Assembly: GCA_016200225.1 (NCBI GenBank)
Contig: JACQFD010000040.1
Coordinates: 1 to 64,000, forward strand
DNA: 64,000 nt
Origin: Planctomycetota bacterium
Lineage (GTDB): Bacteria > Planctomycetota > UBA1135 > JACQFD01
Reading direction: 5' to 3'
Below the pieces are notes generated by a model. It did no database searches. It was not told where the DNA came from and saw only the letters and a program-made list of their open reading frames with translations. This document shows positions 25,638 to 34,667 of this stretch, piece after piece. Position 1 is the first letter of the stretch. Each line of letters begins with the position of its first letter. Made by a program: the position numbers and the translations under genes.

Positions 25638-28067
25638 TTACTTGGACGCGTTGCCCGCAAGCGACTTCGCCTTCATCACGAGATCGATGAATTCGCGGCG
25701 GTAGCCGAGCGCGTCGGCGCCCTTCGATTCCTCCGCGAGTTCGAGCACCGCGTCCCAGTTCGCCGTTCCTTTATATTGCGAACCGCGCAGCAGCATTCCA
25801 AAGGACGCCACCGCCGCCGAGAATTTAAAATCAACGCTCGCGGAAGTATAGCTTTTGTTCGAATCGTTCAGAGGCACTTCGAACGCGACGCTCGTGTCGG
25901 CGTCCGGCATTTTATAACGAATTTTCGCCGTGAGCAGTTCGATGCTATCGTTTTGAACCTTGGGCGCCGCTCTTTGCGGCGCCGGATTTTGATATTTGAG
26001 CGCGTCCACCTGGACTGTTCCTTCGCCACCCTGAACGCCGACGGGGACGATTTCATACAAGGCCGTGACGCCGTGGCCCGCGCCGAGTTCGCCCGCGTCT
26101 TTCTTATCATTATTAAAATCCGCCGCGGTGAGCGCGCGGTCTTCATAACCGATCAGCCGGTACGCCGAGACTTTCGCGGGATTGAACTCGACCTGAATCT
26201 TTACATCCTTCGCGATGGTGACGAGCGTGCCGTTCATCTGATCGACGAGCACTTTGCGCGCCTCGCGCAGCGAATCGATATATGCATAATTTCCGTTTCC
26301 CTTGTCGGCGAGTCGCTCCATCGTGGAATCTTTAAGATTGCCCATGCCGAATCCGAGAACCGAAAGAAAAACTCCGCTCTTGGCCTTGTCGGCGATCATG
26401 GTATTTAACTGATTCGAATCCGTGACGCCGACGTTGAAATCGCCGTCGGTCATTAAGATTACGCGGTTGACGCCTTTCTGTATGAAATTCGCGGTCGCCT
26501 GTTCGTAGGCCATCTGTATGCCGGCTTCGCCGTTCGTCGATCCGCCCGCTTCGAGCGAATCGATGACGCTCATGATCTTGTCGCGCTGACTGGCGTTCGT
26601 CGACGGCAGCGCGACGCCGGAGGTTCCGGCATACGTAACAATTGCGACGCGGTCGTTTTCTGTTAACTGTCGTACCAGCAAACGCAGACCTTCCTTTAAC
26701 AATGGAAGTTTATTCTGATCCGACATCGAGCCGGAGACGTCGATTAAGAATACGAGATTTGTAATTCTGCGTTCCTCGGCGGCGATCTCCTTGCCTTTCA
26801 TCGAAACCCGCACGAGTTTGTTCTGTAAACTCCACGGACAGGCCGCGACTTCGAGCCGCACCGCGAGCGGACGCCCGTCGGTCGGCTGCGCGTCGCCATA
26901 GGCAAAGTAATTGATCAATTCTTCGATGCGAATCGCATTCGCCGGCGGCAGCGTATTTTGTACTGTTAGGAATCGCCGGACGTTCGCATACGAAGCCGTG
27001 TCGACGTCGATCGAGAAAGTCGAAAGGGGATTGTGCTCGGGATGCTGAAATTTGTTCTCGTAGATGGATTGATAAGATTCGGTGCCGGGACCTTCGTTAT
27101 TTTGAAATTTACCCAAACTTCCATCGCGCGATTCTTGTGTGTCATCAAGGAAAAATCCGACGCCCGAAGGCGTCGTCGGACTGTCAGTTGGAATGCCCGT
27201 TCGGCCACTGAAGTGCAAGTCGGAATTTCTATCTACTTTCGATTTGCCTCCGCTGACCTTCATGACTCTTCGCCCGCCAAAGACACCGCCACTCTCGCCA
27301 CGGCCTTCCCGACCCGAACCGGCTCCCGTGCCAATTGTATCAAATAGCCTGGTTTCGGATTCATTATGATCTCCCGGGGGAGCATAGGCGCCTGTTGGTT
27401 TTGTCCCATCGGCCGCGATCGCACCCTGCGTCTGCGCTGTCCGGATCTGGCCCTGCGCGTCACCTTGTGGCCACGTCGTGTCGACGCCGACAAAGGATTG
27501 ATCCAATAGATCGGGGTTCTTCGCGAAGGCAGTGCCCAAGGACTTGTCTTTAACCATATTTCCAGGGGGCCGCTCGGAAATTTCATTAGCATTCGGTCTT
27601 GCAGCCGCGCGCCCGCGGACCCAAGTCGTTCCATTGTATCCGATACCCTGGAGTGTATTCGCGTCTTCCGCCTTCGATACGCTTGTCGAATCGCTTATGG
27701 CGAGTCCCGAGCCCGACTGCCGTTCCGCAAAGGGCGCGGCGGTCCCGCGCGTGAATACATAGATCGACGTCGTTACCAATAACGCGGCGGCGATGATGCT
27801 CAACGAACGCCAGAAATATAATACTTTTCCGGCGTTTGCCCGCCGCGATGCGAGCGCCGCCAGCGGGATTTCGCTTCCGACAGCCGCATTTGTATTCATC
27901 GTATTCGAAAACTCGCGCTTCAGTTCGGCCGCGAACTCCCGCGTGTCGTCGACGAAACGCCGCGCGTCGTCGTTTTGCGCGACAAATTGTTCGATTTCCG
28001 CGCGCTCCGATTCGGGCAATTCGCCGAGGGCGTACGCGGTTAATTTAGATTCGTCAAATGGGTACAT
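25638..28067 (-). CDS. Membrane VWA-domain protein with anti-sigma-like N-terminus
   Basis: The 809-residue protein begins with a cytoplasmic helical domain (residues 5-50; LTAYALGELPESERAEIE) of the type found at the start of zinc-free anti-sigma factors. One membrane segment follows at about residues 87-105 (RSLSIIAAALLVTTSIYVF), then a low-complexity linker. A YfbK-like N-terminal segment and a VWA domain lie at about 437-610 with an intact metal site (FLIDVSGSMSD, then the threonine region, then MTDGDFNVG). The DUF3520-like C-terminus fills the remainder. Its start overlaps the ECF sigma gene by 14 bases, so the pair is translationally coupled. Likely role: membrane anti-sigma factor whose external VWA part senses a ligand or protein partner. 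It ends in a strong terminator inside folD. Confidence 0.88.
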   Translation of the reverse strand: MYPFDESKLTAYALGELPESERAEIEQFVAQNDDARRFVDDTREFAAELKREFSNTMNTNAAVGSEIPLAALASRRANAGKVLYFWRSLSIIAAALLVTTSIYVFTRGTAAPFAERQSGSGLAISDSTSVSKAEDANTLQGIGYNGTTWVRGRAAARPNANEISERPPGNMVKDKSLGTAFAKNPDLLDQSFVGVDTTWPQGDAQGQIRTAQTQGAIAADGTKPTGAYAPPGDHNESETRLFDTIGTGAGSGREGRGESGGVFGGRRVMKVSGGKSKVDRNSDLHFSGRTGIPTDSPTTPSGVGFFLDDTQESRDGSLGKFQNNEGPGTESYQSIYENKFQHPEHNPLSTFSIDVDTASYANVRRFLTVQNTLPPANAIRIEELINYFAYGDAQPTDGRPLAVRLEVAACPWSLQNKLVRVSMKGKEIAAEERRITNLVFLIDVSGSMSDQNKLPLLKEGLRLLVRQLTENDRVAIVTYAGTSGVALPSTNASQRDKIMSVIDSLEAGGSTNGEAGIQMAYEQATANFIQKGVNRVILMTDGDFNVGVTDSNQLNTMIADKAKSGVFLSVLGFGMGNLKDSTMERLADKGNGNYAYIDSLREARKVLVDQMNGTLVTIAKDVKIQVEFNPAKVSAYRLIGYEDRALTAADFNNDKKDAGELGAGHGVTALYEIVPVGVQGGEGTVQVDALKYQNPAPQRAAPKVQNDSIELLTAKIRYKMPDADTSVAFEVPLNDSNKSYTSASVDFKFSAAVASFGMLLRGSQYKGTANWDAVLELAEESKGADALGYRREFIDLVMKAKSLAGNASK

Positions 28068-28578
28068 GTTGTTTTTCGCTTGGGTTGGACGATTGAATAT
28101 GAATTTCGCGCAATTGTTTCATTCCGGCGTGGATCAAAAAGCCCACGTTGCTGCGCGAATGGCCGGTGATTTTCGATATGTCTTCGTAGGAAAGGTCGTT
28201 TTGAAATTTTAAGTAAATGACTTCGCGTTGATTCTCGGGAAGCATCGCGATGATTTTTAATAATCCCGACGCGTCGCTTTCGAAGGAGAGCGGCGGCGCC
28301 GCGTCGCCGGCGATTTCCTGTACTTGCGATTCGTGGCCGTTTTTGGGATACATATGTTTCTCTTTTCTCAATTGATCCAATGCACAATTCCGGCAAACTG
28401 TAAAAAGCCACTCCGCGAGCCTCGGTTCGAGCGCATGGACGTCCTCGCGACACAATCGTAAGAAAGTTTCCTGAACGACGTCCTCCGCGCGGTCGCGGTC
28501 GCGGATCATGCGAATTGCATAATCGCGCAATCGCGGTCCGAAGCGTTGATACGCATTCGAAACTGCGGCGTCCGTCAT
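28054..28578 (-). CDS. ECF sigma factor
   Basis: This sigma-70-family extracytoplasmic-function factor has about 174 residues. Region 2 has YQRFGPRLRDYAIRMIRDRDRAEDVVQETFLRL with the core-binding pattern; region 4 has LPENQREVIYLKF and the helix-turn-helix YEDISKITGHSRSNVGFLIHAGMKQLRE. I use the ATG at 28578 because the 11 extra codons of the GTG-initiated form (from 28611) come from a 12-base tandem repeat. The stop lies inside the VWA/anti-sigma gene, giving a classical sigma/anti-sigma pair. It follows EttA on the same strand, with about 98 bases between the genes. Confidence 0.9.
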   Translation of the reverse strand: MTDAAVSNAYQRFGPRLRDYAIRMIRDRDRAEDVVQETFLRLCREDVHALEPRLAEWLFTVCRNCALDQLRKEKHMYPKNGHESQVQEIAGDAAPPLSFESDASGLLKIIAMLPENQREVIYLKFQNDLSYEDISKITGHSRSNVGFLIHAGMKQLREIHIQSSNPSEKQHVPI

Positions 28579-28579
28579 C

Positions 28580-28615
28580 GGCGTCACTATTGGCGTCACT
28601 GTCGGTGTCACTGTG
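28580..28615. repeat. Three 12-bp tandem repeats at the sigma-factor start
   Basis: GGCGTCACTATT, GGCGTCACTGTC and GGTGTCACTGTG stand head to tail immediately before the ATG at 28578. If a GTG at 28611 is used, they are translated as TPTVTPIVTP. The repeat number (multiples of 12) would not change the frame but would change the leader or N-terminus length. Confidence 0.75.
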
Positions 28616-28675
28616 GTTTCATGCAGTCTGCCAGCACCACGAACGACCGACGTGCCCCCTTAGAAAAAAATCGGA

Positions 28676-30334
28676 CTATTTCTTAAATTTTTTGTATTTG
28701 CTCGCCGCCGAAAACGTGTGATCGCCGTGCGCCGCGACGTAGGCCGTGTAATCTCCCTCGAAGAACCGCCACGTGCCGTCGCCGGGCAATGCTAATATAT
28801 GCGTCGCGACGCGGTCGAGAAAATAACGATCGTGCGTCACGACGAGCGCGCATCCGGCGTACGCGCCGATCGCTTCCTCGAGCACGCGCAATGTTTGCAA
28901 ATCGAGATCGTTCGTCGGTTCGTCGAGTAATAATAAGTTTCCGCCGCGACGCAACATTTTCGCGAGTTGCACGCGGTTGCGCTGGCCGCCCGAAATCTCG
29001 CCGACTTTCGCCTGCTGGTCGCCGCCCTTGAAGTTAAATCGCGCGACGTAGGCGCGCGGATTAATCGTTTTCTTGCCGAAGGGAATTTCGGGAAGTTTAT
29101 CTGTAATTTCCTCAAATACGCTCCGCTCCGGATCGAGCGTGTCGCGCATTTGATCGACATAACACATTTGAACGGTCGTGCCGATCTCGATCTGCCCGGA
29201 ATCGGGTTTTTCCGCGCCGACGAGCATGCGGATCAGCGACGTTTTTCCGGCGCCGTTCGGACCGATGACGCCGAGCATCGCGCCCGGCGGCAATTCAAAC
29301 GATAAATCTTTAAATAATACGCGGTCGCCGTAACCTTTTGTAACATTCTTGAAATGTACAACTTTGTCGCCGAGGCGCGGCGGATGGGGGAATTGTAAAT
29401 CGATCGCGTCCTCGCGCACTTCGCGGTCCTCCGTGAGCAGGCGTTCGTACGACGTGATGCGCGCCTTGCTCTTGGCCGTGCGCGCGCGCGGCGACGAGCG
29501 GATCCACTCGAGTTCGCGCGCGAGGACTTTTTGCCGCCCCTCCTCCTGTTTTTCTTCAATATTCAATTGGACGGCCTTCTTTTCTAAATATTGAGAATAA
29601 TTGCCTTCATAAGGAAAAGCGCGGCCGCGCTCGAGCTCGAGCATCCATCCGACGACTTTGTCGAGAAAATAGCGATCGTGCGTGACGACGAGGACGAGAC
29701 CTTTATATTCGGCGAGATGGTGTTCGAGCCACGCGACGCTTTCCGCATCGAGGTGGTTCGTCGGCTCGTCCAAAAGTAACATATCCGGATGCGCGAGCAG
29801 CGTTTTGCAAAGCGCGACGCGGCGCCGTTCGCCGCCGGATAATTTAGAAACGTCGGCGTCGCCGGGCGGACAACCGAGCGCCTCCATCGCCACTTCAAGT
29901 GTATGATCGAGCTCCCACGCATTCTTATGTTCGATTTCCTCCTGGAGGCGCGCCTGCGTTTCCAACACTTTCTCCATCTCGTCCGGGCTCATGTCGGTGC
30001 CGAGTTTTTCATTGATTAAATCATAGCGTTTTAACAAATCGCGGACGGGCTGCACCGATTCGTCGAGGTTGCCGACCACCGTTTTTGTTAAATCGAGGCG
30101 CGGCTCCTGCGGCACGTAGCCGACGGTCGTGCCCTCGCGGCGCCAGAGTTCACCCAGAAAATCGGTGTCCTCGCCCGCCATGATCCGAAGAAATGTAGAT
30201 TTGCCGCTGCCGTTGCTCCCGATGACGCCGATTTTCGCGTCGTGCAGGAAGGAAAGCGTGATGCCCTTCAGAATCTCCGTCCGATCGTAAAATTTTCGGA
30301 TGTTGCGGCACGTGCAGAGGATGTTTTCGGCCAT
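28676..30334 (-). CDS. ettA: EttA-type ABC-F translation factor
   Basis: EttA binds the ribosomal E site and gates entry into elongation according to the ATP/ADP state. Two ABC domains are present: Walker A GSNGSGKS and signature KLSGGERRR with LLLDEPTNHLDAE in the first; GPNGAGKT and GEISGGQRNRVQ with LLLDEPTNDLD in the second. The EttA-specific arm occurs between Walker A and the signature (NAWELDHTLEVAMEALGCP), and the linker carries the typical RARTAKSKARI. Length (about 552) is normal. I choose the ATG at 30334 (MAENILCTC); a longer frame to 30382 adds an unsupported 16 residues. The C-terminus is the lysine-rich KYKKFKK. Confidence 0.93.
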   Translation of the reverse strand: MAENILCTCRNIRKFYDRTEILKGITLSFLHDAKIGVIGSNGSGKSTFLRIMAGEDTDFLGELWRREGTTVGYVPQEPRLDLTKTVVGNLDESVQPVRDLLKRYDLINEKLGTDMSPDEMEKVLETQARLQEEIEHKNAWELDHTLEVAMEALGCPPGDADVSKLSGGERRRVALCKTLLAHPDMLLLDEPTNHLDAESVAWLEHHLAEYKGLVLVVTHDRYFLDKVVGWMLELERGRAFPYEGNYSQYLEKKAVQLNIEEKQEEGRQKVLARELEWIRSSPRARTAKSKARITSYERLLTEDREVREDAIDLQFPHPPRLGDKVVHFKNVTKGYGDRVLFKDLSFELPPGAMLGVIGPNGAGKTSLIRMLVGAEKPDSGQIEIGTTVQMCYVDQMRDTLDPERSVFEEITDKLPEIPFGKKTINPRAYVARFNFKGGDQQAKVGEISGGQRNRVQLAKMLRRGGNLLLLDEPTNDLDLQTLRVLEEAIGAYAGCALVVTHDRYFLDRVATHILALPGDGTWRFFEGDYTAYVAAHGDHTFSAASKYKKFKK

Positions 30335-30497
30335 GGATTGCTTGATTTGCCAGATTTTTTGGAATCCCGATTTGTAACACATCCGCGCGGCGGTTCGAAG
30401 CGTTGTCGCCGCGCGCGTAGAAATCGCATTCGCCCGTTACGATGACGGCTCGACTTCCAGTGCGCCGCCGCCCGAAAATGTCCACTTCGACGAAACA

Positions 30498-32681
30498 ATG
30501 AATATGTCGCTGATCGACCCGACCGTCGCGACGCGCACCGCGCAGGCATTGACCGGACGCCCAACGCGCGTCGCGCTCGTCGGCACCGGTTATATCGCCG
30601 AGTCGCATCTCATGGCGCTGCGCGCGCACGCCGAAGTTGAAGTGACCGCCGTGTGCGACGTCGACGGCGCCAAAGCCGGTGCTTTTGGTATGAAACATGG
30701 CATCGCGACCGCCGTCGGCTCCGTGCGCGAATTACTCGACGCCGCACGTCCCGACGCGGCGCACGTGCTCGTGCCGCCGCCCTTTCATGAATACGTCGCG
30801 TCGGAACTGCTCTCGGGCGGCGTGCACGTATTGTTAGAAAAGCCGATGGTGCTCGAGTCCGCGCAGGGAAAACGCCTCGTCGGCCACGCGGCGATATCGG
30901 GAGTGCGCCTCGGCGTCAATCATAATTATACATTTCATCCGCTTTTTGTAAGAATGCTCGCGGACATCCGCGCGGGGCGGATCGGACGACCTCAGCACGC
31001 CGTGGTTTTTAATAATAATCCGCTGCGGCAGCTCGCGGCCGGCGATTTTGGACATTGGATGTTCGCGGCGCCGCAAAATATCATCCTCGAGCAGGGCCCG
31101 CATCCGATATCACAAATAACGACGCTACTCGGATCTGTTATCAGCGCGTCGCCGGCGGCAAGCGGCCGCCGCGATCTGCCGGGGGGACGCGTTTTTTTTG
31201 ATACATGGCAGGCATCGATGCAATGCGAGCGCGGCACGGCTCAGTTATTTATTGCATTCAACCGCGAGTTTCCGGAGAGCTGGATGCACGTCGTCGGCGA
31301 GGACGGCTCGATCCGCATCGATCTCGGGCACGGCGGCTACGCGATTCACGAGAAAACGCGCTGGCCGGATTTTTATGAATCGACGCTGACCGCGCGGCGC
31401 GACGCCAAAGCCTGGCACGCGGCGTCGCGCGAGGCGTTTTATGGTTATGTTCTGCCTTTGTTAAAGATCCAGCCGCGCCGCGATCCGTTTTTTATCGGTA
31501 TGAAAGGCTGCGTCGGCGCGTTTCACCGCGCGCTGCGCGACGGTTCGGCGCTTCCGGTTTCCGGCGAGGATGGCGTCGCCGTGCTCGAAGCCTGCGAGAA
31601 ACTGACCGGCCCTGCGATCGAGGAAGCGCGGCGGAATCCGCCGGCCGCGGCGCCCGCAATTGTAGAATTTATAGAACCGCGCGCGGGCGAAGTCGCCGTA
31701 ATCGGCGCGACCGGTTTCATCGGCGGCCACGTCGTGCAGAAATTGTTAAAAGCCGGGAAGCCCGTGCGGTTATTGGTAAGAAAGCCGAACGTGCTTCCGG
31801 CGCATTTGTGCAATCCGCGCGTGCGATTCGTGAAAGGTTCGATCGACGACGACGCGGCTGTGAATGCTTGCGTTCGCGGCGCGGACACGGTCATCCATCT
31901 GGCTTCGGGCGGCGGCGACGCGTACGCGGATTTCGAACGCACGATCGTGAAAGGCACGGAGCGCGTCGCGAAAGCATGTTTACAATTCAAGACGCGCCGT
32001 CTTTTGTATACGAGCACCGTGGCCGTATATTATTTTGGCGACGGCGGCGCGGTGACGGAGGAAACGCCGCCCGACCGCAAATACGAACAGCGCAGCCACT
32101 ATGCCCGCGCGAAAGTCGAGAGCGAAAAATTATTATTACAATTGTTTCGCGAGCGACAATTGCCGGTTGTACTATTGCGTCCGGCCGTCGTCGTTGGCGA
32201 GCGCGGCCGTCCCGCGCACACGGGCGTCGGCCAGTGGCCGAAAGATACCATTTGCGCGGGCTGGGGCGCCGGCGTCACGCCGATACCGTTCGTGCTCGCG
32301 GAGGATGTCGCCGACGCGCTCGTACTCGCGATTGATAAACTACAAATCGAGGGCACATCGTTCAATCTGGCGGGGGACGTCCGGCTCACGGCGCGCGAAT
32401 ACATTTCGGAAATGCAAAAGCTCAGCGGGCGCCCGATGAAATTCCATCCGACGCCGCTTTCGCTCACGCAGGCATCGGATTTGTTTAAATGGTTTATTAA
32501 ACTACTGATCCGAAAACCCTCAAATCCGTTTCCGAGCTGGCGCGATCTGAAGACGCGGGCCTTCTTCGCGAATCTCGACTGCTCGCGCGCGAAACGCGTC
32601 CTCGGATGGGCGCCCGTCGCGGACCGCGCGCGCTTCGTCGACCGCGGCATTCGCGCGGCGATCGAGCCGCCGAAATCGTAG
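30498..32681 (+). CDS. Gfo/Idh/MocA oxidoreductase fused to NAD-dependent epimerase
   Basis: The 727 residues form two Rossmann enzymes in one chain. Residues 17-385 are a Gfo/Idh/MocA-type NAD(P) sugar dehydrogenase (VALVGTGYIAESHL, and LLEKPMVL as the E-K-P catalytic motif). Residues about 397-725 are an SDR-type sugar epimerase/dehydratase (VAVIGATGFIGGHVV as nucleotide site, YTSTVAVYYFG with the Ser/Thr, and HYARAKVESE as the Y-x-x-x-K pair). Both sets of key motifs are intact, so two consecutive steps on the same sugar nucleotide are likely. The glycosyltransferase at 32705 follows by 23 bases. It is divergent from ettA. The exact sugar cannot be read from sequence. Confidence 0.88.
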   Translation: MNMSLIDPTVATRTAQALTGRPTRVALVGTGYIAESHLMALRAHAEVEVTAVCDVDGAKAGAFGMKHGIATAVGSVRELLDAARPDAAHVLVPPPFHEYVASELLSGGVHVLLEKPMVLESAQGKRLVGHAAISGVRLGVNHNYTFHPLFVRMLADIRAGRIGRPQHAVVFNNNPLRQLAAGDFGHWMFAAPQNIILEQGPHPISQITTLLGSVISASPAASGRRDLPGGRVFFDTWQASMQCERGTAQLFIAFNREFPESWMHVVGEDGSIRIDLGHGGYAIHEKTRWPDFYESTLTARRDAKAWHAASREAFYGYVLPLLKIQPRRDPFFIGMKGCVGAFHRALRDGSALPVSGEDGVAVLEACEKLTGPAIEEARRNPPAAAPAIVEFIEPRAGEVAVIGATGFIGGHVVQKLLKAGKPVRLLVRKPNVLPAHLCNPRVRFVKGSIDDDAAVNACVRGADTVIHLASGGGDAYADFERTIVKGTERVAKACLQFKTRRLLYTSTVAVYYFGDGGAVTEETPPDRKYEQRSHYARAKVESEKLLLQLFRERQLPVVLLRPAVVVGERGRPAHTGVGQWPKDTICAGWGAGVTPIPFVLAEDVADALVLAIDKLQIEGTSFNLAGDVRLTAREYISEMQKLSGRPMKFHPTPLSLTQASDLFKWFIKLLIRKPSNPFPSWRDLKTRAFFANLDCSRAKRVLGWAPVADRARFVDRGIRAAIEPPKS

Positions 32682-32704
32682 TATATTAAGAAACGGAGAG
32701 CAGC

Positions 32705-33865
32705 GTGGCGGGCGCACAAAAGCACATCGTACATGTTTTTTCCACGTTCGTGCTCGGCGGGCCGCAACGCCGCACGGTCGATCTGTTTCATTCGATGCCG
32801 CCGCGATTTCGACATACCGTTTTGACGATCGATAATAATTTTTCCGCGCGCGAAGCGGTGCGGCCGGGCGCGCCGGTCGACTATGCTAATATCATAAAAG
32901 ACGCGCGCGGCCGCGTCCGCCGCCGCGAGTTGAGGGAACAATTATTGGCGTTGAAGCCGGATTTATGCATTACATACAATTGGGGAGCGACGGAGGCGGT
33001 TCAGGCGATGATGCTTCGCGCATTCGCGCCGATGCTCCACGAACAGGACGGATTCGGCCCCGACGAGGCTCAGGCTCAGATGCCGCGCCGGCTCTGGGCG
33101 CGCCGTTTTTTTTATCGTTTCGTGGAGGCCGTGGTCGTGCCCTCTCAAAACCTCGAGCGCATCGCCACCGACGATTGGTGGCTTCCGCGCCGCAGAGTGT
33201 TATATATACCGAACGGAATTGATGTTAACAAATACGCGGGCGGAAACTCGGAGGCGCGCAAACGGTTTCGCGAGGCGCTGCGCATTCCCGCGGTCTCCGT
33301 CGTCGTGTGCATGGTCGCGCATCTGCGCGGGGAAAAAGCGCCGCGGCGCCTTCTGCGAGCTTTCGCGAACGGAGCTCCCTCCGGCGCAACTTTAGTATTT
33401 GTGGGCGACGGTCCCGAGCGGGATGCATTACAAAACGAGGCGCGTTCGTTAAATATGATGGAAAACATCCGGTTCGCCGGCCACATTACGGAACCGGTCG
33501 ACGCCTATCACGCAATGGATATATTTGCCTTGTCCTCGCACACCGAACAAATGCCGATTTCGGTATTGGAAGCGATGGCCGCCGGACTTCCGGTGCTTTC
33601 GACCGACGTCGGCGACATCGCCGCCATGGTCGCGCCGGCCAATCGCGCGTTCATTACGAATCTTGCCGACGACGCCGCGTTCGCATCCGCGCTGAAAACG
33701 CTCGCAACCGACGCGGCCCTGCGCGCACACATCGGCGCCGCGAACCGCGACCGGTGCGTCGCGCATTATTCGCTGGAACTGCAGAACAACGCCTACACGG
33801 ATTTGTATGATCGGTTCTCCCGTCCTAAATCGCAAATCTGGCGCTCCGAACATTACAGAAACTGA
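32705..33865 (+). CDS. Glycosyltransferase family 4 protein
   Basis: This 386-residue GT-B enzyme starts at a GTG with GGAGAGCA just ahead. The N-terminal donor-fold start is HIVHVFSTFVLGGPQRRTVDL. In the C-terminal half the nucleotide-sugar site has FVGDGPERDALQNEA and the E-x7-E motif EQMPISVLEAMAAGLPVLSTD. It probably transfers a sugar onto a lipid- or glycan-bound acceptor at the cytoplasmic face. It is co-transcribed with the preceding oxidoreductase-epimerase. The sequence does not reveal the sugar used. Confidence 0.88.
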   Translation: MAGAQKHIVHVFSTFVLGGPQRRTVDLFHSMPPRFRHTVLTIDNNFSAREAVRPGAPVDYANIIKDARGRVRRRELREQLLALKPDLCITYNWGATEAVQAMMLRAFAPMLHEQDGFGPDEAQAQMPRRLWARRFFYRFVEAVVVPSQNLERIATDDWWLPRRRVLYIPNGIDVNKYAGGNSEARKRFREALRIPAVSVVVCMVAHLRGEKAPRRLLRAFANGAPSGATLVFVGDGPERDALQNEARSLNMMENIRFAGHITEPVDAYHAMDIFALSSHTEQMPISVLEAMAAGLPVLSTDVGDIAAMVAPANRAFITNLADDAAFASALKTLATDAALRAHIGAANRDRCVAHYSLELQNNAYTDLYDRFSRPKSQIWRSEHYRN

Positions 33866-33880
33866 GGAATTATAAATATT

Positions 33881-34648
<768 letters not shown>

Positions 34649-34667
34649 ATCAAATGACCGCCGTTCG

